A stretch of DNA of 64,000 nucleotides, from assembly GCA_910583765.1 (NCBI GenBank), contig CAJTYS010000022.1, positions 1-64,000 of the forward strand, read 5' to 3'. A model generated the notes under the pieces. That model had not been told where the DNA came from, searched no databases, and was given only the letters and a program-made list of their open reading frames with translations. Both the position numbers and the translations under genes were made by a program. Of this stretch, positions 7,170 to 15,084 are shown piece by piece. The first letter of the stretch is position 1; the number at the start of each line of letters is the position of its first letter. Source of the DNA: an uncultured Eubacteriales bacterium. GTDB lineage: Bacteria > Bacillota > Clostridia > Peptostreptococcales > Anaerovoracaceae.

Positions 7170-7309
7170 CCTGCTTCTGTGATGCCGCGGTCAACGAAAT
7201 TCACCCCGCGCCTAGCTGCCGCCGCAGGATCCTTCATTGTCCAGTTTCAGCAGTCTTTGCCGGCTCCCCGGCTGACCTGGTCTTTGCCCCCACACTTGCC
7301 TTTACCTGA
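7170..7309 (-). pseudogene. Possible decayed flgM (anti-sigma-28) relic
   Basis: Reading the minus strand, fragments that resemble FlgM occur in the right order but in different frames: a GGKDQVSR..GAGKD piece, then TAETGQ, then ILRRQLGAG, then NFVD. FlgM proteins commonly have a KDQV-S-x-x-GKD stretch followed by an IRRQLxxG..V region. No intact ORF joins them; stops occur at each transition. In Bacillus, flgM lies downstream of comF, exactly this position. An intact flgM is present at 24.4-24.7 kb. The match is by eye and short, so this is a tentative call. Confidence 0.3.
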
Positions 7310-7334
7310 TTTTATCAGAGGACTTACTCCTAAA

Positions 7335-7466
7335 CTACGCCATGATCACTGCCGCCTCGCGGATCAGCTTACGTGGGACCTTTTGCCCGTAGCTGGCCTG
7401 GCCTTTCAACCACAGACCCAAGGAGCCGGCAAAGGCTGCTGCTTTGGATTGTTTTCTATTTTTCAT
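7335..7466 (-). CDS. Possible 43-residue basic protein coupled to comF
   Basis: The ATG at 7466-7464 overlaps the comF stop codon (ATGA). The frame runs 43 codons to TAG at 7335-7337 and gives a basic peptide (MKNRKQSKAAAFAG... ending KLIREAAVIMA). No good Shine-Dalgarno site is present, so translation would depend on coupling. I do not recognise it. The region 7053-7334 after it holds the hpf promoter and the possible flgM relic and nothing else I can support. Confidence 0.3.
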   Translation of the reverse strand: MKNRKQSKAAAFAGSLGLWLKGQASYGQKVPRKLIREAAVIMA

Positions 7467-8206
7467 TGTTCTTTGGGTGGCACATTGGCTCCGCAGGCAA
7501 AGGTCAGACAGCAGATTCGCTTTGCGCCCGCTTGTTTCAATGGCTGGCTGCACGCGTCCATGGTGCTTCCTGTGGTGTAAATGTCATCCACCAGCAGCAG
7601 GCGTTTTCCATGCAGCTGATAATAGTTTCCTGGAGAAACCGCGAACGCGTCTTCCAGATTTTCGTATCGCTCAAAAGCGCCCAGGCCTTTCATGGGCCGC
7701 GTCTGCCTGGTCCGTTCCAGCACCCTTGAGCCGCATGGCACGTCACAGCGGCGGGCCAGCTGCCGGGCCATGACCTCTGCTTGATTGTAGCCTCGGCGGG
7801 CCAGCTTTTTCCGGTGCAGAGGCACGGGAACGATCAAGTCGAACACTTCGTCTGTCAATGCCATCCGGTCATGGAGAATGTCCCCCAGCTTCCTGCCAAT
7901 ATAGGACTTGCCCTTGTATTTATAATCCATCAGCACGCCTCTCTCATAGAGACTGTATTGGACACAGGTGTATCCCTTGTCAAACACATGGTCATGCTGC
8001 CTGCAGTCATAGCAAAGCTGATGCCGGTAATCCTCCTGGAGCAGTTTGCCGCATTTGGCGCAGGTCTTGCGCCCCAGCCAGTGAAAGCGTTCCATACAGG
8101 CATCACATAACGCATAATCCCTGGTATGATCAATGATGCTTCCACAGGAGACGCAGTATATATTAGACGGATATAATGCTTCCAATCCCTTTTCTAAAAT
8201 CCCCAT
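7463..8206 (-). CDS. comF: ComF family protein (phosphoribosyltransferase-like)
   Basis: Late-competence ComFC/GntX-type cytosolic protein linked to DNA uptake and recombination. Two CxxC zinc pairs are visible (C18/C21 with C34/C37, and C49/C52 with C65/C68), followed by a phosphoribosyltransferase domain whose PRPP-binding motif is at residues 206-215 (VDDIYTTGST). 247 residues, typical. It follows recD2 after 86 bases and is the last intact gene of the yhaM-cca-recD2-comF run; the whole set deals with RNA/DNA processing. ComFA is not adjacent. Confidence 0.88.
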   Translation of the reverse strand: MGILEKGLEALYPSNIYCVSCGSIIDHTRDYALCDACMERFHWLGRKTCAKCGKLLQEDYRHQLCYDCRQHDHVFDKGYTCVQYSLYERGVLMDYKYKGKSYIGRKLGDILHDRMALTDEVFDLIVPVPLHRKKLARRGYNQAEVMARQLARRCDVPCGSRVLERTRQTRPMKGLGAFERYENLEDAFAVSPGNYYQLHGKRLLLVDDIYTTGSTMDACSQPLKQAGAKRICCLTFACGANVPPKEQ

Positions 8207-8292
8207 GTTTTCCCCTTTTTCCCTCTCCGATCACCTCTTGTCCTGCCTTTGAAATCCACTGTCTGTGAAAAGCCGCTTCATGCTTTTTAATA

Positions 8293-10521
8293 TCAAAGAT
8301 CCGATGTCAGCAGCTTGCTCAGGCGGGACCGCAGTCCGGAATATCGCTCTGTGATCCTGTTGTTGTCCACCATGCCATGCATCTTGTTTTCTGATCCAAC
8401 CAGCACCACAGCCTCCTTTCCCCTGGTCACTCCTGTGTACAGCAGGTTCCTAGTGGCCAGCACCGGCGGAAACCAGGTCATGGGCATGATCACAATGGGA
8501 AATTCACTGCCCTGACTCTTGTGGACTGTGATCGCATAGGCGTGTTCCAGCTCGTCCATCTGATTGAAATCATAGGTCACATATTTGCATTCGTCAAAAA
8601 CAACGGTCACTTCATTGAATTCTCGGTCAATGCGGTTAATAAACCCCACATCTCCGTTAAAAATCCCTTCTCCTTCTGTGAAATCCTCCTGATTGCGCCA
8701 TTTCAGCTCGTAATTATTGCGGATCTGCATCACTTTATCGTGTTCGCGGAAGATACGGTCGCCAAACTGCCGCTCTTCCAACTCTGGACAAGGCGGGTTC
8801 AGCGCTTCCTGGAGCTCCCGATTCAAATTGATGCTCCCCAGCAGCCCTTTGCGAACTGGAGTCAGGACCTGAATGTCCCGCACTGGCAGCACATCCGTAT
8901 AATAAGCAGGCAGCCGGCGCATGCATAGGTCCTGGATCAAAGCCAGCATTTCCTTTTCCGTCTTCTGCCGCATCATGAAAAAATCTTTGCCTTTTTCATT
9001 GCAGTCCGGATATTCTCCCTGGTTGATCCGATGGGCATTGACCACGATCAGGCTTTCTTTTGCCTGCCGGAAGATCTCTGCCAGCTTTACGCAGTAAACG
9101 TATTCGCTGTTGATGATGTCCCGCAGCACGTTTCCCGCGCCCACGGAAGGCAGTTGGTCCGCGTCTCCCACCAGGATCAGACGGGTGCCCGGCCGGATGG
9201 CGCTCACTAAGCCGTCCATCAGCAGCAGGTCGATCATAGAAGCCTCATCAATAATGATCGCGTCTTGATCCAGCGGGTCCTCCGCGGTCTTGCCAAAACG
9301 CATGGCGTCATCGCCTTCGGAATAATAGTATTCCAGCAAACGGTGGATGGTAGAAGCCTCGTAGCCGGAGGTCTCCGTGATTCGCTTGGCAGCTCTGCCC
9401 GTGGGCGCCGCGATAGCTGTCTTGAGACCGCTGTGCCGCAAAATGCCGATAATGGCATTGATAATGGTGGTTTTTCCAGTCCCTGGCCCACCGGTGATCA
9501 CAGAGACACCTTCCTTCAAGGAGGCTTTTACTGCGTATTTTTGGTTGTCTGAAAGTGAGATGCCGCTCTCTTGCTCTGCCACAGCGATCAAACTGTCCAC
9601 GTCAGAGCCAATGGGACGCAGGGGCGCGCTGTTAATGGCAGCCAAGCATTTGCACACGTTTTGTTCTGCCATGTAATAGGGCATGAGAAACACTACGCTG
9701 CGGTTCTCCAGGTTTTCGATATGCACGTCCCCTTGGAAAGCCATTTCCACTAAGCAGTCGCTGAGTTTTTCCTGTTCCACTTCCAACAAGGCCCCTGCTT
9801 TTTCGCACAGGACTTTTTGAGGCAGGAAGGTATTGCCTTCGCCTGTGAAATACCACAAGGTGAATTTCAGCCCGCTTTTGAGACGGTGCTCGTCATCTTT
9901 GGCAATTCCCATCTTCTGTGCGATCTTGTCAGCTTTTTTAAAGCCAATCCCATAGACATCCTCTGCCAGACGGTAGGGATTCTCTTCCACCGCCGCGATG
10001 GTGTCTCTGCCGTAGACCTTGTATAGTTTCATAGCATAATCCGCGTTAATGCCGAACTGTTGAAGATACAGTGTGATTTCTGCGAATTCTCTGTGACTGC
10101 GAAAGGCGTCTGACACAGCCTCTGCCTTTTTTTCACCAATCCCAGAAATTTCCGTGAGCCGTTGGGGTTCCCTTTCAATGATATCAAAGGTTTCGCTCCC
10201 GAATCTAGCAACAATAGCCGCTGCGGTTTTCTTTCCAATGCCCTTTAACACGCCTGAGGCCAAGAACTCTTGGATCCCTGCTTCGGAAGATGGCATGACT
10301 TCTTCAAAACTGTTGAACGCGAACTGTTCACCATAAGTAGGGTGTACTTTCCATTGGCCCCTGATGATGTATGTGCTGCCCTTTCTGCATGCGGGCAGGT
10401 TCCCCACTGCGGTAAACTGCTCTTCCTCAGTTTCAAACACAGCGATGGTATATGCGTTTTCCTGATTATGAAAAATGATCTCTGCGATCGCACCTTGTTT
10501 TTCTTCCGTCATCTGAGCCAC
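8293..10521 (-). CDS. recD2: RecD2-type ATP-dependent DNA helicase
   Basis: Superfamily 1 5'-3' helicase of the RecBC-independent RecD2 class, acting in repair and replication-fork maintenance. The N-terminal OB-like region is followed by helix-hairpin-helix motifs (GIGKKTA at 94-100, GIGEKKAEA at 128-136, GIGFKKADKIA at 191-201), Walker A at 344-352 (GGPGTGKTT), Walker B DEAS at 425-428, and the C-terminal UvrD_C_2 motif (YAITVHKSQGSEFP) near residue 673. 742 residues, normal. The start ATG overlaps the end of the cca-like gene by 13 bases, so the two are cotranscribed. Confidence 0.93.
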   Translation of the reverse strand: MAQMTEEKQGAIAEIIFHNQENAYTIAVFETEEEQFTAVGNLPACRKGSTYIIRGQWKVHPTYGEQFAFNSFEEVMPSSEAGIQEFLASGVLKGIGKKTAAAIVARFGSETFDIIEREPQRLTEISGIGEKKAEAVSDAFRSHREFAEITLYLQQFGINADYAMKLYKVYGRDTIAAVEENPYRLAEDVYGIGFKKADKIAQKMGIAKDDEHRLKSGLKFTLWYFTGEGNTFLPQKVLCEKAGALLEVEQEKLSDCLVEMAFQGDVHIENLENRSVVFLMPYYMAEQNVCKCLAAINSAPLRPIGSDVDSLIAVAEQESGISLSDNQKYAVKASLKEGVSVITGGPGTGKTTIINAIIGILRHSGLKTAIAAPTGRAAKRITETSGYEASTIHRLLEYYYSEGDDAMRFGKTAEDPLDQDAIIIDEASMIDLLLMDGLVSAIRPGTRLILVGDADQLPSVGAGNVLRDIINSEYVYCVKLAEIFRQAKESLIVVNAHRINQGEYPDCNEKGKDFFMMRQKTEKEMLALIQDLCMRRLPAYYTDVLPVRDIQVLTPVRKGLLGSINLNRELQEALNPPCPELEERQFGDRIFREHDKVMQIRNNYELKWRNQEDFTEGEGIFNGDVGFINRIDREFNEVTVVFDECKYVTYDFNQMDELEHAYAITVHKSQGSEFPIVIMPMTWFPPVLATRNLLYTGVTRGKEAVVLVGSENKMHGMVDNNRITERYSGLRSRLSKLLTSDL

Positions 10522-11786
10522 TTCACTCCTCGGAAAGCCGCGCTCAGCTTGTTTTTGTTAAATCTGCGGGCATATTTGAGCAGTTCTTTTTTCTTGTTGA
10601 GCTGTGGTTTTTGATGAACCACAGCAGGCAGCAGTTCCAGCAAATACACTGCCCGCTCTTGACTGTCTGTGATCCCTTCGTCCAAAATGTCCTGGGCGTC
10701 GATGGCCAAATCTTCTACGAAAATCGGCTCTTTGCCAGCCTTGATCTCTTCCATCAAATAATGCCGGTTCTCTACCTTCACATTGCCGCTGGGATAAACG
10801 ATTCGCTGGGCTTTCGCCAGATTGTGCACATAATTATATCGCTCCATCCCCACTTTATAAATGTAGTTTTTTAATTCCACTTTGTCACGGATGAAAAAAA
10901 TCTTTGTCATTTCCGTCATCGCGTCCATCAGATGCTGACGGGTCTTGTCATCGTAGTCCAAAAATTCGATGGCCTGGGGGCCTTTCTTTTCAAAACAAAG
11001 ATACAGCAGCCCCAATCTTCGTTCTGTCACTGGTTTCAATTGGTCGATGCCTTCTGCCAGCTCGCCAAAGAGTTCTCTCTGCCTGCGTGTCATGTCCAGT
11101 GCCGCGTCTCCCACTAGCCCCGGCATCAGTCCCGCGCCAGCCAGCATCCGCAGCCCCTTTCCCCCATGCTCTGCCGTAATGATCTCTCCCAGCAATTCCC
11201 TGCGCTGGGACACAGACACCTGCTCCAGCAGACCGGCGTTTTCCACCATGGCTTCCTGGGCAGTCTTGGGCAAGTCAAAATCAAGCTCCGCGGCAAGGAG
11301 AATGGCTTGCAGCATCAGGACAGGCTCTGTTTCAAAAGCTGACTTTGGATCAACAATGGTCCGCACCAGCTTTTTCTTGATGTCCGCTCTGCCTTCATAC
11401 GGGTCTTTCAAGGACAGTGCGGGATTGTCAGCAATGGCATTGATGGTAAAGGCCCGTGCCCCTAGATCTTCTTCCACAGAATCGCAGAACTGAGTTTTTC
11501 TGTCAGCTCCTTTCTTGCGATAGGTGGAAATATCCAAAATAATGCCTTCTTCGTTTCCATCCTTTGTCTGATCAATGCGCAGGATGCTTCCTGTTTTGCT
11601 GAGGACATCGGCTTTAGGAAAGATTTCTTTCAGAGTTTCCAGGGGGGCGGGCGTAATGATGTCCCAGTCCAAAGGCTCGTTCCCCATGAGGCATTCCCGA
11701 ACGCAGGCTCCGGCAGCGTATCCTTCGTTTCCTGCGGCTTCCAAGGCTTTCAGCGCCTGGCTCACTTCCTTTGGCAGTTTGATCAT
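10509..11786 (-). CDS. tRNA nucleotidyltransferase/poly(A) polymerase family protein (CCA-adding-like)
   Basis: Class II nucleotidyltransferase that would add or repair the CCA end of tRNA. Catalytic carboxylates are in place: D40 and D42 (the DxD of PLDWDII) and D84. The motif RAFTINAIA (110-118) corresponds to the usual RRDFTINAMA, but the second Arg and the Asp are replaced, and the usual GG at the nucleotide site is AG (AAGACVREC). These changes leave open whether it is a true CCA enzyme or a relaxed paralogue. 425 residues, within range. It overlaps yhaM (4 bases) and recD2 (13 bases) in a tight operon. Confidence 0.8.
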   Translation of the reverse strand: MIKLPKEVSQALKALEAAGNEGYAAGACVRECLMGNEPLDWDIITPAPLETLKEIFPKADVLSKTGSILRIDQTKDGNEEGIILDISTYRKKGADRKTQFCDSVEEDLGARAFTINAIADNPALSLKDPYEGRADIKKKLVRTIVDPKSAFETEPVLMLQAILLAAELDFDLPKTAQEAMVENAGLLEQVSVSQRRELLGEIITAEHGGKGLRMLAGAGLMPGLVGDAALDMTRRQRELFGELAEGIDQLKPVTERRLGLLYLCFEKKGPQAIEFLDYDDKTRQHLMDAMTEMTKIFFIRDKVELKNYIYKVGMERYNYVHNLAKAQRIVYPSGNVKVENRHYLMEEIKAGKEPIFVEDLAIDAQDILDEGITDSQERAVYLLELLPAVVHQKPQLNKKKELLKYARRFNKNKLSAAFRGVKWLR

Positions 11787-12787
11787 GCTTCTCCTCCGTC
11801 CCTTGGTTCTTCTTTTAGTGCTGGTTCTGCTCCTTTTGGTTTGTACAGCCTGCGGTTGTCCAGGGTCCAGATCCGGTCGCTGTAGCCCCCTGGTTCTGTC
11901 TTTTCCAGCGCGTCTTCCATGTCAAACATTCTAGCGTCGATAATATCCAGGTAATGCAGGATCTCGGCTTCTGGAAAGAGCGGCTTTTTCGGGCTTCCAA
12001 ATTCCGGCTCATAATGGTGAGACAGGATCATATGTTCCAGCATAATGGCCTTTTCCCTTGGAAATTCCAATTCTTCTGTGAGGCGGTCCAGCATTTTCAC
12101 CCCTTGGATCAGATGTCCCAGCATCTGCCCTTCAAAGGAGTAGCCTGTGGAGATCCCCTGCTCGTTGGATTCGATCTCATTTATCTTTTCCATGTCATGG
12201 AGGATCACGCCAGCAAGGACCAAGTCTTTGTTCAGATTCCTATAGATCTGGCACATCTGCTCCCCGTTCATCAGCATCCGTTTGATGTGGTACAGCAAGC
12301 CAGCCAGCTCCGCATGGTGATTTTTTTGCGCAGCTGGATAATACATCAGCTTTTCCTTTTGTTCTGTCAAGATCCGCACGCACAATTTTTGCAGGTCTTT
12401 GTCTTCAAGGGCCTGGGCTTTTTCCAGAACATAAGCATACATGTCTTCCGGTTTTTCCGGTGCTGCTTTAATAAAATCTCCGATTTCCACGGGATCGTTT
12501 CCCGACTGCCTGCGTACCCGCATGACGCGGAATTGTTTCATGCCGTTCCATTCTGTCACCAGGGCTTTGATTTTCAGGATGTCTCCTTCCCCGATCTTTG
12601 AATAGGCTGGCAGCTCTTCATCTGCCACATCCCACTTTTTCGCAGTGATCTCTCCGGTCTTGTCTCCCAGCAGCAGATCCAGGTACTGCCTTTTGTTAGA
12701 ACCCATTTTCACGGCAATGGATTTCACCATGAAAAAATCGGTCACTTCCTGGCCTGTTTTCAGGCCTGATATATAAAACTCTTTCAT
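11783..12787 (-). CDS. OB-fold/HD-domain 3'-5' exoribonuclease, YhaM-like
   Basis: Resembles the Firmicute exonuclease YhaM: an N-terminal OB nucleic-acid-binding domain (about residues 10-100, with LDLLLGDKTGEITAKKWD) and an HD metal-dependent phosphohydrolase domain whose HD pair is in VILHDMEKI (about residues 200-210). I choose the ATG at 12787, giving 334 residues: AGGAAGGG lies upstream, and the promoter at 12831-12859 sits inside any longer frame, which could open up to 12937. The C-terminal tail is charged. Its stop overlaps the cca-like start (ATGA). Confidence 0.82.
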   Translation of the reverse strand: MKEFYISGLKTGQEVTDFFMVKSIAVKMGSNKRQYLDLLLGDKTGEITAKKWDVADEELPAYSKIGEGDILKIKALVTEWNGMKQFRVMRVRRQSGNDPVEIGDFIKAAPEKPEDMYAYVLEKAQALEDKDLQKLCVRILTEQKEKLMYYPAAQKNHHAELAGLLYHIKRMLMNGEQMCQIYRNLNKDLVLAGVILHDMEKINEIESNEQGISTGYSFEGQMLGHLIQGVKMLDRLTEELEFPREKAIMLEHMILSHHYEPEFGSPKKPLFPEAEILHYLDIIDARMFDMEDALEKTEPGGYSDRIWTLDNRRLYKPKGAEPALKEEPRDGGEA

Positions 12788-12830
12788 AAAACTGCGATCC
12801 CTTCCTAGTTTTCGATTCCACGTATGTTTC

Positions 12831-12859
12831 ATCTTAACATGAAACGTTGATGTAGTCAA
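12831..12859 (-). promoter_or_regulatory. Promoter of the yhaM-cca-recD2-comF operon
   Basis: Minus strand: TTGACT (12859-12854), 17-base spacer, TAAGAT (12836-12831). It gives a leader of about 35 bases before ATG 12787 and supports that start. Confidence 0.6.
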
Positions 12860-12991
12860 TTCGCCTGAATCATCAGCAAACTGGCTCTTTTTAATTTTTT
12901 TAAAATGGTATATAATAAAATGCGGATCAAGAATCATGCCATTGGGCCACTTGTGTTTGGCCGTTCATACCATTGAAGGAGATACTTACTG

Positions 12992-14977
12992 ATGAAAAAT
13001 TTAGGATTAGTCCGGGTCGGCGCGGCGGTGCCTGACCTGAAGGTCGCGAATACCCAATATAACACGGAACAGATCATCCGCCTCATGCATGACGGAGAAC
13101 AGCAAGGAGCAGGGTTCCTGCTGTTTCCAGAACTTGCTATCACAGGCTATACCTGCGGTGATCTGTTTTACCAGGAGCATTTATACCAAAGCCAGCTGCG
13201 GTCTCTTGGGCGGATCGTTCAAGAAACCGAGACCCTGGAAACAGTGGTGATCCTGGGGTGCTACCTGCGTTTGGAAAACAATCTATACAATTGCGCTGTT
13301 TTCATACATTCTGGAGAAATCAAAGGCATTGTGCCAAAGCTGTTTCTGCCTGGTTCCCGAGAATACTATGAACCTCGGTGGTTTGCCAGCGGTCTGGAAC
13401 TGTCCCGCAGCCGCAAGAGCGTTTCTCTCTTTGGAAAAGAGATTCCTTTTGGTCATTTGATTTTCACGGATCAGGAGGCTGAGCTTTCTGTGGGCGCGGA
13501 AGTCTGTGAAGATCTGTGGATGCCTATTTCCCCTGGCTCCCAGCTGGCGCTCAATGGCGCGCAGATCATTTTCAATCCTTCGGCCAGCAATGACACTGTG
13601 GGCAAGGCCGATTACCGCAGGAGCCTTGTGACCGTGGAAAGCGCCAAATGCCGAGGCGCTTATGTCTATACGTCTTCCGGTGTTTCCGAATCCACTACGG
13701 ACGTGGTGTTCAGCGGCCACAGCGTGATCGCTGAAAATGGCATTGTGCTGAAAGAAAGCCAGCGCTTTTCTCGGGAAAGCGCCGTGTATTACACGGAGAT
13801 TGATATACAGCGCATCCGTTTTGAGCGTTCCCAGAGCCCTGATCTCAGCCAGTGCGCCTCTGTCTTTTCAAAGCAGGATCCATTCCAAACTGTACGGCTA
13901 AAAGGGGTGAGACTGGTGTCTGCTGGTCAGCGGCTTTATCGCCATTATGGAAAAAACCCGTTTGTTCCTGAGGATCAGGGACAGATCAGCGCCCGCTGCG
14001 GAGAGATCTTCAATCTCCAAACCGCGGGCCTGGCAAAGCGCATCCAGCATTCTCATTCTAAAAAGTCGGTAGTGGGAATCTCCGGCGGTCTGGATTCCAC
14101 CCTGGCCCTGCTGGTGACAGCCCAGACCCACAAGCTGCTGGGGCTGCCGGCCAGCGATATTCTGGCCATCACTATGCCTGGCTTTGGGACCACGGGAAAA
14201 ACATACAACAATGCTCTGACCATCATGAAGCTGCTCGGTGCGGAGGTGCGGGAAATTTCCATCAAGGACGCAGTCAACCAGCATTTCGCGGATATTGGCC
14301 ACGATGCGGCTGTCCACGATGTGACTTATGAAAATTCCCAGGCCCGCGAAAGGACTCAAATCCTGATGGACGCTGCTAATCAGGAGGGGGGCCTTGTGGT
14401 GGGCACCGGCGATCTGTCGGAAATGGCTCTGGGCTGGTGCACGTATAACGGGGATCATATGTCCATGTACGGCGTGAACGCCAGTGTGCCAAAGACTCTG
14501 GTGCGCTATGTGGTAAAATGGGTCATGGAGCATAAGCTGAGCGGCCCTGACGCGGACCCTGATTTTAGTTCAGACAATGCTTTGTTAAAGAAGACTTTGC
14601 AGGATATTTTGGACACGCCCATCTCACCGGAGCTGCTGCCGCCTGATCCAAATGGGGACATCGCTCAGAAGACAGAAGAAAGCGTGGGTCCTTACATTTT
14701 GCACGATTTCTTTATCTATCACACGGTTCGCTGCGGCGTGGGACCGGAAAAACTATTATTCTTAGCAGAGCAGGCCTTTGCCGGAGAATATGACAAGGCT
14801 TTCATTAAAAAGTCGATGAACGTCTTTTACCGCCGTTTCTTTGCCCAGCAGTTCAAGCGCAGCTGTGTGCCTGACGGTCCAAAAGTCGGCTCTGTCAGCT
14901 TGTCACCCCGCGGGGATTGGAGGATGCCAAGCGACGCGGATTCCGCGATCTGGCTGGCAGCCTGCGAAGAACAGTAG
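12992..14977 (+). CDS. nadE: Glutamine-dependent NAD+ synthase
   Basis: Makes NAD+ from deamido-NAD+, ATP and glutamine-derived ammonia. The N-terminal nitrilase-type glutaminase domain shows the Glu-Lys-Cys triad: E in LLFPELAITGY (about residue 46), K in GIVPKLFLPG (about 113) and C in VGAEVCEDLW (about 173). The C-terminal ATP-pyrophosphatase domain has the P-loop SGGLDST near residue 365. 661 residues, usual for the clostridial two-domain form. AAGGAG precedes the ATG, and TATAAT at 12911-12916 is a probable -10. It is transcribed away from the yhaM operon and converges on the sensor kinase. Confidence 0.94.
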   Translation: MKNLGLVRVGAAVPDLKVANTQYNTEQIIRLMHDGEQQGAGFLLFPELAITGYTCGDLFYQEHLYQSQLRSLGRIVQETETLETVVILGCYLRLENNLYNCAVFIHSGEIKGIVPKLFLPGSREYYEPRWFASGLELSRSRKSVSLFGKEIPFGHLIFTDQEAELSVGAEVCEDLWMPISPGSQLALNGAQIIFNPSASNDTVGKADYRRSLVTVESAKCRGAYVYTSSGVSESTTDVVFSGHSVIAENGIVLKESQRFSRESAVYYTEIDIQRIRFERSQSPDLSQCASVFSKQDPFQTVRLKGVRLVSAGQRLYRHYGKNPFVPEDQGQISARCGEIFNLQTAGLAKRIQHSHSKKSVVGISGGLDSTLALLVTAQTHKLLGLPASDILAITMPGFGTTGKTYNNALTIMKLLGAEVREISIKDAVNQHFADIGHDAAVHDVTYENSQARERTQILMDAANQEGGLVVGTGDLSEMALGWCTYNGDHMSMYGVNASVPKTLVRYVVKWVMEHKLSGPDADPDFSSDNALLKKTLQDILDTPISPELLPPDPNGDIAQKTEESVGPYILHDFFIYHTVRCGVGPEKLLFLAEQAFAGEYDKAFIKKSMNVFYRRFFAQQFKRSCVPDGPKVGSVSLSPRGDWRMPSDADSAIWLAACEEQ

Positions 14978-15014
14978 ATGGCGCTGAACAGCTGTTCCGG
15001 TTTAAGGGCAATAC

Positions 15015-15052
15015 AATACCCCGTCATCCTTTGCCTAGGGGCGGGGTATTAA
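15015..15052. terminator. Bidirectional terminator between nadE and the sensor kinase
   Basis: AATACCCCG (15015-15023) pairs with CGGGGTATT (15042-15050), nine pairs; the loop can pair further (CCT/AGG). The two flanking genes converge here. Confidence 0.7.
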
Positions 15053-15084
15053 CACTTTTTGCGGCTCCATGCGCTGAATCAGGC

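Noticed and set aside
7053..7340. Possible riboswitch (ydaO or GEMM type) upstream of hpf
   Set aside because: A GGGGUGAA-like piece occurs, but the other conserved elements are missing or in the wrong order, and the hpf promoter lies downstream of it, so hpf would not be controlled by it.
11954..12601. 215-residue plus-strand frame opposite the YhaM-like gene
   Set aside because: Antisense frame over a recognisable gene with promoter and start; nothing supports translation.
12788..12937. Longer N-terminus of the YhaM-like protein
   Set aside because: The additional 50 residues lack the OB start, have no ribosome site, and contain the operon promoter.
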